In this document: positions 1 to 7,342 of the stretch, piece after piece
Numbering within the stretch: the first letter of the stretch is position 1
Layout of the letters: every line of letters starts with the position of its first letter
DNA from: CANCDA01 sp043757205
Lineage (GTDB): Bacteria > Pseudomonadota > Gammaproteobacteria > Burkholderiales > Burkholderiaceae_C
Assembly (NCBI GenBank): GCA_043757205.1
Contig: JAYVPU010000299.1
Coordinates: forward strand, 1 to 14,027
Length of the DNA stretch: 14,027 nt
Direction of reading: 5' to 3'
Program-made: the position numbers and the translations under genes
The notes under the pieces: model-generated
What the model was told of the DNA's origin: nothing
Seen by the model: only the letters and a program-made list of their open reading frames with translations
Databases searched by the model: none

Positions 1-1
1 G

Positions 2-211
2 CTGTTCTCTTTTGCCATGGCCTGCATCCTGAGCGGAGCTATCGGCAATGTGCTGGACCGCCTGTTGCACGGCTATGTGATCGATTTTCTGGACTTCCAC
101 CTGCATGGCTGGCACTTCCCGGCCTTTAACGTGGCCGACAGTGCCATCAGCATCGGCGCGGCCTGCATGATTCTGGACGAGCTGCTGCGCGTGCGCCGCA
201 GCAAGTCTTGA
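2..211 (+). CDS. lspA: Lipoprotein signal peptidase (signal peptidase II), 3' end only
   Basis: This is the C-terminal 69 residues of the inner-membrane aspartyl protease that cleaves prolipoprotein signal peptides just before the lipidated cysteine. The gene starts upstream of the window, and the reading frame is open from base 2. The fragment carries the family's three conserved blocks in order: the GNVLDR segment, the VIDFLDF segment, and HFPAFNVADSAI. The last two hold the catalytic aspartate regions known for LspA. A final hydrophobic helix (ISIGAACMILDELL) and a short basic tail end the protein, as usual. The next gene begins 161 nt downstream and is functionally unrelated, so lspA is probably the end of its own transcription unit. 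Identification is firm; only the missing 5' part limits it. Confidence 0.93.
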   Translation: MFSFAMACILSGAIGNVLDRLLHGYVIDFLDFHLHGWHFPAFNVADSAISIGAACMILDELLRVRRSKS

Positions 212-362
212 GCGCGCTCGCCTGCTGCCTGTTCTGGCGGACTATCTAAGGGATTGCCCGAAGGCGCATGGCGGCGTAGCGTCTTATCATTTGCACCAAC
301 GCTTGGGCTCACGCAGCCCCAAGTCGTCGGCTGGGCAGATGCCCGTATGTGCTGTCAATGAT

Positions 363-366
363 GGAG
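363..366 (+). promoter_or_regulatory. Ribosome binding site of the 2Fe-2S subunit gene
   Basis: GGAG followed by a 6-nt spacer before ATG 373. It decides between several in-frame starts (349, 358, 361, 373), because only 373 has a Shine-Dalgarno match at normal distance. Confidence 0.65.
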
Positions 367-372
367 ACACCC

Positions 373-831
373 ATGGCTCAAATGAAATTGAAGGTCAACG
401 GCAAAGACCGCTCAGTCGATGCCGACCAGGACATCCCCCTGCTTTACGCCCTGCGCGACCAGATCGGCCTCAACGGCCCTAAATTCGGTTGCGGAAAAGG
501 CCAATGCGGTGCCTGCACCGTGCTGGTCAACGGTCAGGCCACCCGCTCATGCATCACAACCGCAGCCCAAGTGCAAGGCAAGGCCGTGATCACGCTAGAG
601 GGCTTGGGCAGCTCGGCCAAGCCGGGCAAACTGCAACAGGCCTTTATTGACACCCAAGCCGTGCAGTGCGGTTACTGCATCAACGGCATGATCATGACCG
701 CCACCGCCCTGCTATCCACCCACAAAAACCCGACGGATCAGCAGATCAACGAGGCGCTGGCCGGCAACCTGTGCCGATGCGGCACCCACCAACGCATTGT
801 GGCTGCGGTCAAACGCGCCATCACCGCCTGA
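373..831 (+). CDS. 2Fe-2S subunit of a molybdenum hydroxylase (isoquinoline 1-oxidoreductase alpha-type, IorA-like)
   Basis: This 152-residue protein is the small iron-sulfur subunit that passes electrons from the molybdenum subunit encoded next door. The N-terminal plant-ferredoxin-type domain has cluster ligands C40, C45, C48 (in FGCGKGQCGACTV) and C60. The C-terminal helical domain has the second set, C99 and C102 (QCGYC) and C134 and C136 (NLCRCG). All eight cysteines expected for the xanthine dehydrogenase family are present, and the length matches IorA-like subunits. ATG 373 is chosen because GGAG at 363-366 sits 6 nt upstream; in-frame GTG 349 and ATGs 358 and 361 lie at or before that site. 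The stop codon overlaps the ribosome binding site of the next gene, suggesting translational coupling. The substrate cannot be told from sequence; isoquinoline or an aldehyde are only precedents from the family. Confidence 0.93.
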   Translation: MAQMKLKVNGKDRSVDADQDIPLLYALRDQIGLNGPKFGCGKGQCGACTVLVNGQATRSCITTAAQVQGKAVITLEGLGSSAKPGKLQQAFIDTQAVQCGYCINGMIMTATALLSTHKNPTDQQINEALAGNLCRCGTHQRIVAAVKRAITA

Positions 832-835
832 GGAG
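831..835 (+). promoter_or_regulatory. Ribosome binding site overlapping the upstream stop codon
   Basis: AGGAG begins on the last base of the small subunit's TGA stop and lies 6 nt before ATG 842 (3 nt before ATG 839). The arrangement TGAGGAG suggests that ribosomes finishing the small subunit can re-initiate on the large one, giving balanced subunit production. The spacing favours ATG 842 over ATG 839. Confidence 0.6.
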
Positions 836-841
836 ACCATG

Positions 842-3070
842 ATGAACAACTTCAACCGACGTCAATTTCTGGGTGCGGCTGGCGCAGGCGTGCTGACCGT
901 GGGCTTTTCTTTGACCGGCGAGGCCCAAGCAGCTCCCAAGCTGGCGGCTGCCAAGAGCGTGGCCAAAGACGCGCTGGACTCCTGGCTGACCATCGACAAA
1001 AACAACCGCATCACCCTGTATGTGGGCAAGGTCGATCTGGGCACCGGCACCAAAACCGCACTGACCCAGATTGCTGCCGACGAGCTGGATGTGGCGTTCA
1101 ACCGCATCGAGATGGTCATGGGCGACACCGCCACCACGCCCGATCAATGGATCACCGGGGCGGCCCTCACCATTTCGCAGGGCGGCAGCGAGCTGCGTAT
1201 CGCGGCGGCCAACGCGCGTCTGGCCCTGCTGCAACGGGCCGCGCAACAGTGGGGCGTGCCGGTCTCCGAGTTGGTGGTGAGTGACGGCGTGATTGGCCAC
1301 GAGGGCAGCCGTAAAACTGCGAGCTACGGCAGCCTGATCGGTCAAGGTTTTGAAGTCAAGGTGGACCCCAAGGTCGCGGTGAAAAAACACACCGATTACA
1401 AACTCGTGGGCCAATCGATTCCCCGTGTGGACATTCCCGCCAAAGTGAGCGGCGAACACCCCTATGTACACGACCTGCGCCTGCCCGGCATGTTGCACGC
1501 CCGGGTGATCCGCCCCTTGCAAATCGGTGCCAGCTTGCAGGGCTTTGACGATGCCCCGGCCAAGCGCGTGAACGGCTTTGTGCAAACCGTTCGCCAAGGC
1601 AATTTCCTGGCGGTGGTGGCCAAGACCGAATGGGCGGCCATCAAGGCTTCGCAAGCCATCCAAGCCACTTGGACGGCGGGCCCTGACTTGCCAGCCAAGG
1701 CCACGATTTTCGAGGCCTGGCGCAAGATGCCCCTGGCCAAGGAAGAAGCCACGCAAAAAGTGGGCGATGTGGCTCAAGCCCTGAGCAGTGGTGCGCGCAG
1801 CGTCAAAGCCACCTACAACTTCTCCGTGCAAACCCATGCCTCCATCGGCCCCTCCTGCGCGGTGGCCGACTTCCAGAACGGGCAACTGGTGTGCTGGTCG
1901 GCCTCGCAAGCCACCCACTCCATGCAGCATGAGCTGGCCGTCATCACCGGCTTGCCCAAGGAGGCCATCCGTCTGGTGTACCTGGACGGCTCGGGTTGTT
2001 ACGGCCGCAACGGCCATGAAGACGCCACGGCAGACGCGGCGCTGATCGCCATCAAAATCGGCAAACCGGTCCGTGTGCAGTGGATGCGCCAGGACGAAAC
2101 CGCACTGGCGCCCAAAAGCCCCCCGCGCAGCATGGACCTGGAAGGCAGCCTGGATGCGCAAGGCAAGATCACCGGCTGGAAAGGCGACTTCTACATCGCG
2201 CTCAACCACATCGCCGCCTTCAAGCCGCTGGATTTCCCGCTGCTGGCGGCCAGCGACACCGGCATACCGCGCCCGGGCAACTGGGTCGGCTTTCTTTTCC
2301 AGAACGCCGGAGCACCCTACGCGGTGCCCAACATTTTGGTGACCACCAAGCATGTTCAGCAAACTTTCCTGCGCTCCTCGCACCTGCGCAGCCCGGGTCG
2401 TATCGAAAACAGCTTTGCCAACGAATCCTTCATGGACGAGCTGGCGGCTGCCGCCGGTGCGGATGCCGCCGCATTCCGCCTGAAGCACCTGACCGATGCA
2501 CGGGCCAGCGGGGTGATCAACGCGGTGCTCAAGGCCTCGAACTGGCAAAGTCGTCCGTCGGCCACACAGGTCAACGCGGGCAACATCACGCGTGGGCGCG
2601 GTATCTCGTATGTACGCTACAACAACGCCATCACCTACGTGGCGACCGTGGCCGAGGTAGAGGTCAACCGCAGCACGGGGCAGATTTCGGTGACCAAGGT
2701 GTTTGTGGCGCATGACTGCGGGCAGATCATCAACCCGGATGGCGTGCAAAACCAGATCCAGGGCGGTGTGATGCAAACCGTGAGCCGCACACTCATGGAA
2801 GAGGTGCAGTGGAGCGGTAGCACCATCAACAGCGTGGACTGGGCCAGCTACCCCATCCTGCGCTTCCCCGACACGCCCACCGTGCAAACCGTGCTGATCG
2901 ACCAGCCCGGCCAGCCGGCCTGGGGCGCGGGTGAGCAAACGCCCACCACCGTGCCTGCGGCGATTGCCAACGCCTTCTTTGACGCCACAGGCGTACGTCT
3001 GCGCACCATCCCCTTCACGCCAGCAAGCGTGCACACGGCGCTGGCAGAGGCGGGGCGTAAAGCAGCCTAA
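842..3070 (+). CDS. Molybdopterin-binding large subunit of a xanthine dehydrogenase-family oxidoreductase (IorB-like)
   Basis: The 742-residue catalytic subunit partners the 2Fe-2S protein just upstream. Its N-terminus is a Tat signal: N5-R6-R7-Q8-F9-L10-G11, a hydrophobic stretch, then AQA ending at A30. It is therefore probably exported folded, with its molybdenum cofactor and small subunit, to the periplasm; the small subunit has no signal of its own and would be carried along. Molybdopterin-contact segments include the RNGHED region near residue 392. The C-terminal GAGE motif places the presumed catalytic glutamate at E698, the base that activates the Mo-bound water in this family. Isoquinoline dehydrogenase and membrane-bound aldehyde dehydrogenases have the same layout, and the latter usually add a cytochrome c subunit that is absent here. 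Substrate unknown. ATG 839 is an equally possible start, one residue longer. Confidence 0.93.
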   Translation: MNNFNRRQFLGAAGAGVLTVGFSLTGEAQAAPKLAAAKSVAKDALDSWLTIDKNNRITLYVGKVDLGTGTKTALTQIAADELDVAFNRIEMVMGDTATTPDQWITGAALTISQGGSELRIAAANARLALLQRAAQQWGVPVSELVVSDGVIGHEGSRKTASYGSLIGQGFEVKVDPKVAVKKHTDYKLVGQSIPRVDIPAKVSGEHPYVHDLRLPGMLHARVIRPLQIGASLQGFDDAPAKRVNGFVQTVRQGNFLAVVAKTEWAAIKASQAIQATWTAGPDLPAKATIFEAWRKMPLAKEEATQKVGDVAQALSSGARSVKATYNFSVQTHASIGPSCAVADFQNGQLVCWSASQATHSMQHELAVITGLPKEAIRLVYLDGSGCYGRNGHEDATADAALIAIKIGKPVRVQWMRQDETALAPKSPPRSMDLEGSLDAQGKITGWKGDFYIALNHIAAFKPLDFPLLAASDTGIPRPGNWVGFLFQNAGAPYAVPNILVTTKHVQQTFLRSSHLRSPGRIENSFANESFMDELAAAAGADAAAFRLKHLTDARASGVINAVLKASNWQSRPSATQVNAGNITRGRGISYVRYNNAITYVATVAEVEVNRSTGQISVTKVFVAHDCGQIINPDGVQNQIQGGVMQTVSRTLMEEVQWSGSTINSVDWASYPILRFPDTPTVQTVLIDQPGQPAWGAGEQTPTTVPAAIANAFFDATGVRLRTIPFTPASVHTALAEAGRKAA

Positions 3071-3156
3071 ACCTCGCGCAAACCTGCCAACCTAAAAGGC
3101 CCCAAGTAGGGGGAGCACAGTCGTTTGAAGGACGCGTCTGTGTTAGCGCGTTTGTG

Positions 3157-3930
3157 TCAATTTTTATAGGAGGCGTCGCGCTCATCCAGCAGGCGCAGCA
3201 GGGCCGGCCATTCGCGTTCACCATGCGGTGGGAAGCGGCCGTTTTTGTCGGGTGAGGGTTGGCGACGCAGTTGCTGGAAAGTCCTGTCTATGACAGACTG
3301 CGGCGGCATGCGCAGGCTTGCGCCCGCTGACATCGTCAAGAGCTGGGTCTGACAGGCGCGCTCTAAGCGCAGCATGTTCACAAAGGCCTCTGCCACCGTG
3401 ACGCCCACGGTGAGCAGCCCGTGGTTACGCAAAATCATGACGTCGTTGTCGCCCAGGTCGTCCACCAGACGCTGGCGCTCGTCCAAGTCCACCGCCACGC
3501 CTTCAAAGTCGTGGTAGGCCACGCTACCGGCAAAGCGCATGGCGGTCTGATTCAGGGGCAACAAGCCGCAGTCCAGCGCCGACACCGCCATGCCTGCCGG
3601 GGTGTGGGTGTGCAGCACACAGGTGATGTCGTGGCGCGCGCCGTGGATGGCGCTGTGGATCACGTAGCCGGGTTGGTTGACGGTGTAGTCAGCATGGGGG
3701 TTGTGGATGACGGTGCCGTCCAACGCCACCTTGATCAGGCTGGAGGCGGTGATCTCGTGGTACATCAGGCCGAAGGGGTTGATGAGGAAGTGCCCATCTT
3801 CCCCGGGCACCCGCACCGTGATGTGGTTCAAGATCATGTCGCTCATGCCGTACAAATCCACCAATCGGTAGCAGGCGGCCAGGTCAATGCGGGCTTGTTG
3901 TTCAGCGTTGTAAATCGAGCTGCTGGTCAT
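3157..3930 (-). CDS. Class II aldolase/adducin family protein
   Basis: This 257-residue soluble protein has the class II aldolase fold. Metal-binding histidines are seen at H107 and H109 (LHTHTPAG) and H170 (LRNHG), matching the divalent-metal site of fuculose- and ribulose-phosphate aldolases/epimerases. Hand alignment with FucA puts a glycine near residue 88 where FucA has its catalytic Glu73 (here the segment reads QPGYVIHSAIH). Cleavage of a sugar phosphate is therefore not assured, and many Burkholderiales proteins of this type have no known substrate. It lies 44 nt downstream of the quinone oxidoreductase gene on the same strand, so the two are probably co-transcribed. A purine-rich GAGG sits 8 nt before the start. 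The family call is strong; the reaction is unknown. Confidence 0.9.
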   Translation of the reverse strand: MTSSSIYNAEQQARIDLAACYRLVDLYGMSDMILNHITVRVPGEDGHFLINPFGLMYHEITASSLIKVALDGTVIHNPHADYTVNQPGYVIHSAIHGARHDITCVLHTHTPAGMAVSALDCGLLPLNQTAMRFAGSVAYHDFEGVAVDLDERQRLVDDLGDNDVMILRNHGLLTVGVTVAEAFVNMLRLERACQTQLLTMSAGASLRMPPQSVIDRTFQQLRRQPSPDKNGRFPPHGEREWPALLRLLDERDASYKN

Positions 3931-3974
3931 GTTCCTGGCCTCTTGTGCGGTGGCGCTTATTAAACGGCTGAACC

Positions 3975-4970
3975 TTACAAGGTGAGGATGGTGCAGCCCG
4001 TGGTTTTACGCGCTTCGAGCGAGCGGTGGGCCTCTTGCACCTGTTCGAGTGGGAACCGTTGATCAATGCGGATAATGACCTTGCCGCTGGTGACCATCTG
4101 AAACAGCTCGTCCGCCATGGCTTGCGTAGTCTCACGCGTGGCGATGTGGGTGAACAAGGTGGGGCGCGACACATACAGCGAGCCTTTGCCCGCCAGCATG
4201 TTGATGTCCAGCGGTTCGACCTTGCCTGAAGCATTGCCGAAGTTGGCGACCAGACCGAAGGGGCTCACGCAATCCAGCGACTTGAGGAAGGTGTCTTTGC
4301 CCACCGAGTCGTACACCGCCTTCACGCCTTTGCCACCAGTGATTTCTTTCACGCGGGCGACGAAATCTTCTTTGGCATAGTTGATGACAAAGGCCGCGCC
4401 GTGTTCTTTGGCCAAGGCACATTTTTCGTCAGAACCCGCCGTGCCAATCAGCTGCAAGCCCATGGCCCGGGCCCACTGGCAAGCAATCAAGCCCACGCCA
4501 CCGGCTGCCGCGTGGAACAACACAAAGTCACCGGCCTTGAGGCCACCCTGGGGTTGGGTACGGCTCAGCAGGTACTGCGCGGTCAAGCCCTTGAGCATCA
4601 TGGCCGCGCCGGTTTCAAACGAAATGGCGTCGGGCAGCTTGCACACGCACTTCGCAGGCATCACACGCACCTCGCAGTAGCTGCCGGGGGGCTGGCTGGC
4701 ATAGGCCGCGCGGTCGCCCACTTTCAGGTGCGTGACCCCAGTCCCCACGGCCTCCACCACGCCTGAAGCTTCCATGCCCAGCTGCAAAGGCAGGGGCAAG
4801 GGGTACATGCCTGCGCGCTGGTACATATCGATGTAGTTCAGGCCGACGGCCTTGTGGCGGATGCGGATTTCGCCAGGGCCGGGCTCGTCCACCATGACCG
4901 TCACGAGCTTGAGCTGCTCAGGGCCACCGTTTTGGTCGATGCGTACGGCGCGGGAAGAAATTTGGGTCAT
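3975..4970 (-). CDS. Zinc-independent quinone oxidoreductase (MDR family, QOR/zeta-crystallin-like)
   Basis: This 331-residue cytoplasmic enzyme most likely reduces quinones or enones with NADPH. The N-terminal GroES-like domain carries the QOR signature GLNYIDMYQRAG (residues 43-54). The Rossmann nucleotide-binding loop AAAGGVG is at residues 154-160. The structural-zinc cysteine cluster and catalytic zinc ligands of alcohol dehydrogenases are not seen, which fits the zinc-free QOR branch. Length is typical for the family (about 325-330). The start is supported by GGAGA (complement of 4977-4981) 6 nt upstream. It is the first gene of a likely two-gene leftward unit with the class II aldolase gene. 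It starts 105 nt from the divergent EamA gene, so this interval should hold its promoter, but no convincing -35/-10 pair was found there. The physiological substrate is not evident. Confidence 0.93.
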   Translation of the reverse strand: MTQISSRAVRIDQNGGPEQLKLVTVMVDEPGPGEIRIRHKAVGLNYIDMYQRAGMYPLPLPLQLGMEASGVVEAVGTGVTHLKVGDRAAYASQPPGSYCEVRVMPAKCVCKLPDAISFETGAAMMLKGLTAQYLLSRTQPQGGLKAGDFVLFHAAAGGVGLIACQWARAMGLQLIGTAGSDEKCALAKEHGAAFVINYAKEDFVARVKEITGGKGVKAVYDSVGKDTFLKSLDCVSPFGLVANFGNASGKVEPLDINMLAGKGSLYVSRPTLFTHIATRETTQAMADELFQMVTSGKVIIRIDQRFPLEQVQEAHRSLEARKTTGCTILTL

Positions 4971-5075
4971 GAAAAGTCTCCAGGTTGTTTTGAGTGTTGA
5001 GTTTTTGAAATCGGATCGCGAAATTTTACGGTCACCCGCGATATTGCCATGGATTGAGTTGCTACAGTCCAGGGC

Positions 5076-5987
5076 ATGAACGCACGCCTCACACTGCCTA
5101 CCGCTTTGCTCCTCACCGTCCCACCGCTGATGTGGGCGTGCAACGCTGTGCTGGGGCGCGTGCTGGGGCCTGTGATCTCACCCATGACGCTCAATCTGCT
5201 GCGTTGGGCCTTGGCGGGTCTGTTTTTGCTTCCGCTGGCCGCCTGGGTCTTGCGCCCGGGCAGCGCGCTGTGGCCGTACTGGAAGCGCTTTGCGCTTCTG
5301 GGGCTGTTGGTCGGCTGCTACAACGCCTTGCAGTACCTGGCGCTGCACACCTCAACGCCCATCAACGTGACGCTGGTGGCAGCCAGCACACCGGTGTGGA
5401 TGCTGCTGATTGGTCGTTGGTTTTTTGGTGTGAGTATTTCAACCCGGCAATGGCTGGGCGCAGCGTTGTCCATCACCGGTGTGCTGCTGGTGCTGGGCCG
5501 GGGCGAGGTGAACATCTTGCTCAAACTGCGGCTGGTGCCCGGTGACATCTATGTGCTGTTTGCCTCCTTCACCTGGGCTTTTTACAGTTGGATGCTGACG
5601 CAAACGGGCAAAGAGCCCAGCGCCATACGCAGTGATTGGGCCGCTTTTTTGATGGGGCAAATTGTGTTCGGTCTGGTTTGGTCAAGCTTGTTTGCTGCCG
5701 GGGAGTGGGCGCTGACCGAGGCGCACATTGAGTGGAGTTGGTCGCTGGTTGCCGCTCTGCTGTTTGTTGCCGTTGGGCCTGCACTGCTGGCCTACCGTTG
5801 CTGGGGCGCAGGTGTGCAACGTGCTGGCCCAACATTGGCCAGTTTTTTTGCTAACCTCACGCCCCTGTTTGCCGCCCTGCTCTCAAGCGCCCTGCTGGGC
5901 GAAACGCCGCACGCCTACCATGTCATTGCTTTTGCGCTGATTGTGGGCGGCATCGTGGTGTCGGCACGGCGAAAATCGGGCGCTTAG
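5076..5987 (+). CDS. EamA/DMT-superfamily transporter
   Basis: This 303-residue integral inner-membrane protein is very hydrophobic along its whole length. It is consistent with ten transmembrane helices arranged as two EamA repeats: the first roughly residues 8-145, the second 155-298. Typical features are the N-terminal PPLMWACNAVLGR helix with a charged residue inside, the GWLGAALSITGVLLVL-like helix end of repeat one, and the C-terminal HVIAFALIVGGIVVSARR helix followed by a basic tail. Members export or import small metabolites such as amino acids, and the substrate cannot be read from sequence. No good Shine-Dalgarno is present: AGGG lies only 1 nt before ATG 5076. Translation may therefore be weak or nearly leaderless. 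It is divergent from the quinone oxidoreductase gene. Confidence 0.9.
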   Translation: MNARLTLPTALLLTVPPLMWACNAVLGRVLGPVISPMTLNLLRWALAGLFLLPLAAWVLRPGSALWPYWKRFALLGLLVGCYNALQYLALHTSTPINVTLVAASTPVWMLLIGRWFFGVSISTRQWLGAALSITGVLLVLGRGEVNILLKLRLVPGDIYVLFASFTWAFYSWMLTQTGKEPSAIRSDWAAFLMGQIVFGLVWSSLFAAGEWALTEAHIEWSWSLVAALLFVAVGPALLAYRCWGAGVQRAGPTLASFFANLTPLFAALLSSALLGETPHAYHVIAFALIVGGIVVSARRKSGA

Positions 5988-6024
5988 AGCGTATATTTAA
6001 AACTTTCACTTGAATGGATTTGCG

Positions 6025-6468
6025 ATGTCAATGATTGAGAAAACCAACGAATCAACCCTGTCAACAGACATCCTGCGTTGCATGCCGGAGGCCGTTATTT
6101 TTGCTGACCTGAACGGCATCATTCAAGACTGGAACCCAGGGGCTGAAACAGTTTTCGGCTTCACCGTGGCTGAGGCCATCGGTCAAAGTCTAGATCTCAT
6201 CATTCCGGAGCGCATGCGAAAAGCCCACTGGGAAGGCTTTAACAAAGCCATTGCCCGCAGCGGCACACTGCCAGGGCGCACCTCCATGATCACGCGTTCG
6301 CTGCACAAAAGTGGCGAACCCATTTACGTGGACATGAGTTTTGCGATGGTCAAAGACACGCAGGGCCAACTGCTGGGCTCATTGGCAGTGGCGCGCGACG
6401 CCACTGCGCGCTTTACCGAAGAAAAAAACCTGCGCAAACAGTTGGCCGAGCTCTCCGCCAAGCCTTGA
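6025..6468 (+). CDS. Small single-domain PAS protein, FixL/DosP-like sensor fold
   Basis: The 147-residue protein is essentially one PAS domain (residues about 15-130) with a short charged C-terminal helix (TEEKNLRKQLAELSAKP). Landmarks are PEAVIFADLNGIIQDWNPGA, ETVFGFTVAEAIGQ, the LIIPERMRKAHWEGF helix, and the terminal LAVARDATARF strand. Residue H68 in RKAHWEGF aligns by eye with the haem-coordinating His77 of E. coli DosP (LRPAH) and His200 of FixL, so gas or redox sensing through haem is possible. There is no kinase, GGDEF or DNA-binding output domain, so any signal must pass through a partner. ATG 6025 is preferred, with GGA 7 nt upstream; TTG 6010 would add five residues. It ends 9 nt from the convergent SDR gene. 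Family firm, role unknown. Confidence 0.85.
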   Translation: MSMIEKTNESTLSTDILRCMPEAVIFADLNGIIQDWNPGAETVFGFTVAEAIGQSLDLIIPERMRKAHWEGFNKAIARSGTLPGRTSMITRSLHKSGEPIYVDMSFAMVKDTQGQLLGSLAVARDATARFTEEKNLRKQLAELSAKP

Positions 6469-6477
6469 TCAATCTGA

Positions 6478-7275
6478 TCAGAAACTGCCAGGGTAAGCGC
6501 CACCATCGGTCAGCACGTTCTGGCCGTTGATGTAGCCAGCCTGCTGGCTGCACAAAAAGGCACAGACCGCACCAAACTCATCCGGCGTGCCAAAGCGCTG
6601 AGCGGGGATGGTCTTTTTGCGGTTTTCCGCGATGACTTCAATCGGCTGGCCCGTCTTTTTGGCCGCACCCGCCATCGTGCCTTTGAGTCGGTCAGTGTCG
6701 AACGCGCCGGGCAGCAGGTTATTGATGGTCACCCCGTTGCCCGCAAGCTTGCTGCTGCGTGAAACGCCAGCCACAAAACCCGTCAAGCCGCTACGTGCAC
6801 CGTTGGACAACCCCAAAATTTCAATCGGAGCCTTCACCGCGCTGGAGGTGATGTTGATGATGCGACCAAAGCCGCGCGACGCCATGCCGTCCACCGTGGC
6901 CTTGATGAGCTCGATCGGGGTCAACATATTGGCGTCCACCGCCTTGATCCAGGCGTCGCGATCCCAATCGCGAAAGTCCCCCGGTGGTGGGCCACCGGCG
7001 TTGGTCACCACAATGTCAAAGTCGCTCTTGATCGCAAAGACGGCGGCACGACCTTCGTCTGTGGTGATGTCAGCGGCCACCATTTTCACTTCGGTGTTGT
7101 CAGGGCGTGACGGGTCGGTTTTCAGGGTCTGCACAGCCTCAGCCAACGCCTCGGCACCACGCGCCACGATTAACACGTTGACGCCTTCACGCACCAGCGC
7201 TTGCGCACAACCGAATCCCAAGCCCTTGCTGGCACCACACACCAAAGCCCATTTGCCATTAATACCCAAATCCAT
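6478..7275 (-). CDS. SDR-family oxidoreductase, BKR-like group with atypical active site
   Basis: A 265-residue Rossmann-fold protein. It has the cofactor loop GASKGLG (residues 14-20), the NAG motif (N92-A-G), a possible tetrad Asn (N116), and a serine pair at S144-S145 in NITSSAV. Where classical SDRs have YxxxK, this protein reads S157-N-G-A-R161, so both the catalytic Tyr and Lys are replaced. This matches the BKR_like_SDR_like subgroup, described as resembling beta-ketoacyl reductases without a perfect catalytic tetrad. The C-terminal NVLTDGGAYPGSF is SDR-typical. The start is well supported by GAGGAG (complement of 7282-7287) 6 nt upstream. It may have altered chemistry or a non-catalytic role. 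It is divergent from bcsE, with a 189-nt shared control region. Confidence 0.9.
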   Translation of the reverse strand: MDLGINGKWALVCGASKGLGFGCAQALVREGVNVLIVARGAEALAEAVQTLKTDPSRPDNTEVKMVAADITTDEGRAAVFAIKSDFDIVVTNAGGPPPGDFRDWDRDAWIKAVDANMLTPIELIKATVDGMASRGFGRIINITSSAVKAPIEILGLSNGARSGLTGFVAGVSRSSKLAGNGVTINNLLPGAFDTDRLKGTMAGAAKKTGQPIEVIAENRKKTIPAQRFGTPDEFGAVCAFLCSQQAGYINGQNVLTDGGAYPGSF

Positions 7276-7310
7276 GAAAAACTCCTCGAAAACTTAAAAG
7301 AATTGAAAAA

Positions 7311-7324
7311 ATCATCGGGATGAT
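7311..7324. promoter_or_regulatory. Short perfect dyad in the SDR/bcsE intergenic region
   Basis: ATCATC, two G bases, then GATGAT: a 6+6 perfect inverted repeat with a 2-nt centre. It lies 36 nt upstream of the SDR start and about 140 nt upstream of the bcsE ATG, so a dimeric regulator bound here would be well placed to act on the SDR promoter. No T-run follows on either strand. It could be coincidence, since 6-bp arms are short. Confidence 0.35.
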
Positions 7325-7342
7325 ACGTTGTGTAGGCGATAC

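Noticed and set aside
212..372. Promoter for the molybdenum hydroxylase genes (TTGCCC 254-259, TAGCGT 277-282, TATCAT 285-290)
   Set aside because: The 17-nt-spaced pair has only about half-matching hexamers, and the better -10 (TATCAT) has no -35 at proper distance. An AGCGCGCT palindrome at 211-218 is too short to interpret.
821..3034. Very long open frame (737 codons) on the minus strand opposite the molybdopterin subunit
   Set aside because: Its translation is rich in His, Arg and Gly with no recognisable domain, and it lies fully antisense to a gene with clear family motifs. High-GC codon bias produces such frames.
3071..3156. Possible bidirectional terminator between the convergent Mo-subunit and aldolase genes (ACGCG 3132-3136 with CGCGT 3147-3151, and CCCC/GGGG near 3105)
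   Set aside because: Stems are only 4-5 bp, loops are large or weak, and no uninterrupted T-run follows directly, so it does not stand as a terminator call.
3421..3963. 180-codon plus-strand frame opposite the class II aldolase gene
   Set aside because: Val/His/Gln-rich translation without family features; the minus-strand gene has the metal-binding histidines and a ribosome binding site.
6464..6480. Two TGATCA palindromes at the junction of the PAS and SDR genes
   Set aside because: Six-base palindromes at a 9-nt convergent junction are expected by chance; no hairpin with a T-run forms.
6608..7297. 229-codon plus-strand frame opposite the SDR gene
   Set aside because: No recognisable domain; the antisense SDR has full Rossmann motifs and a strong Shine-Dalgarno.
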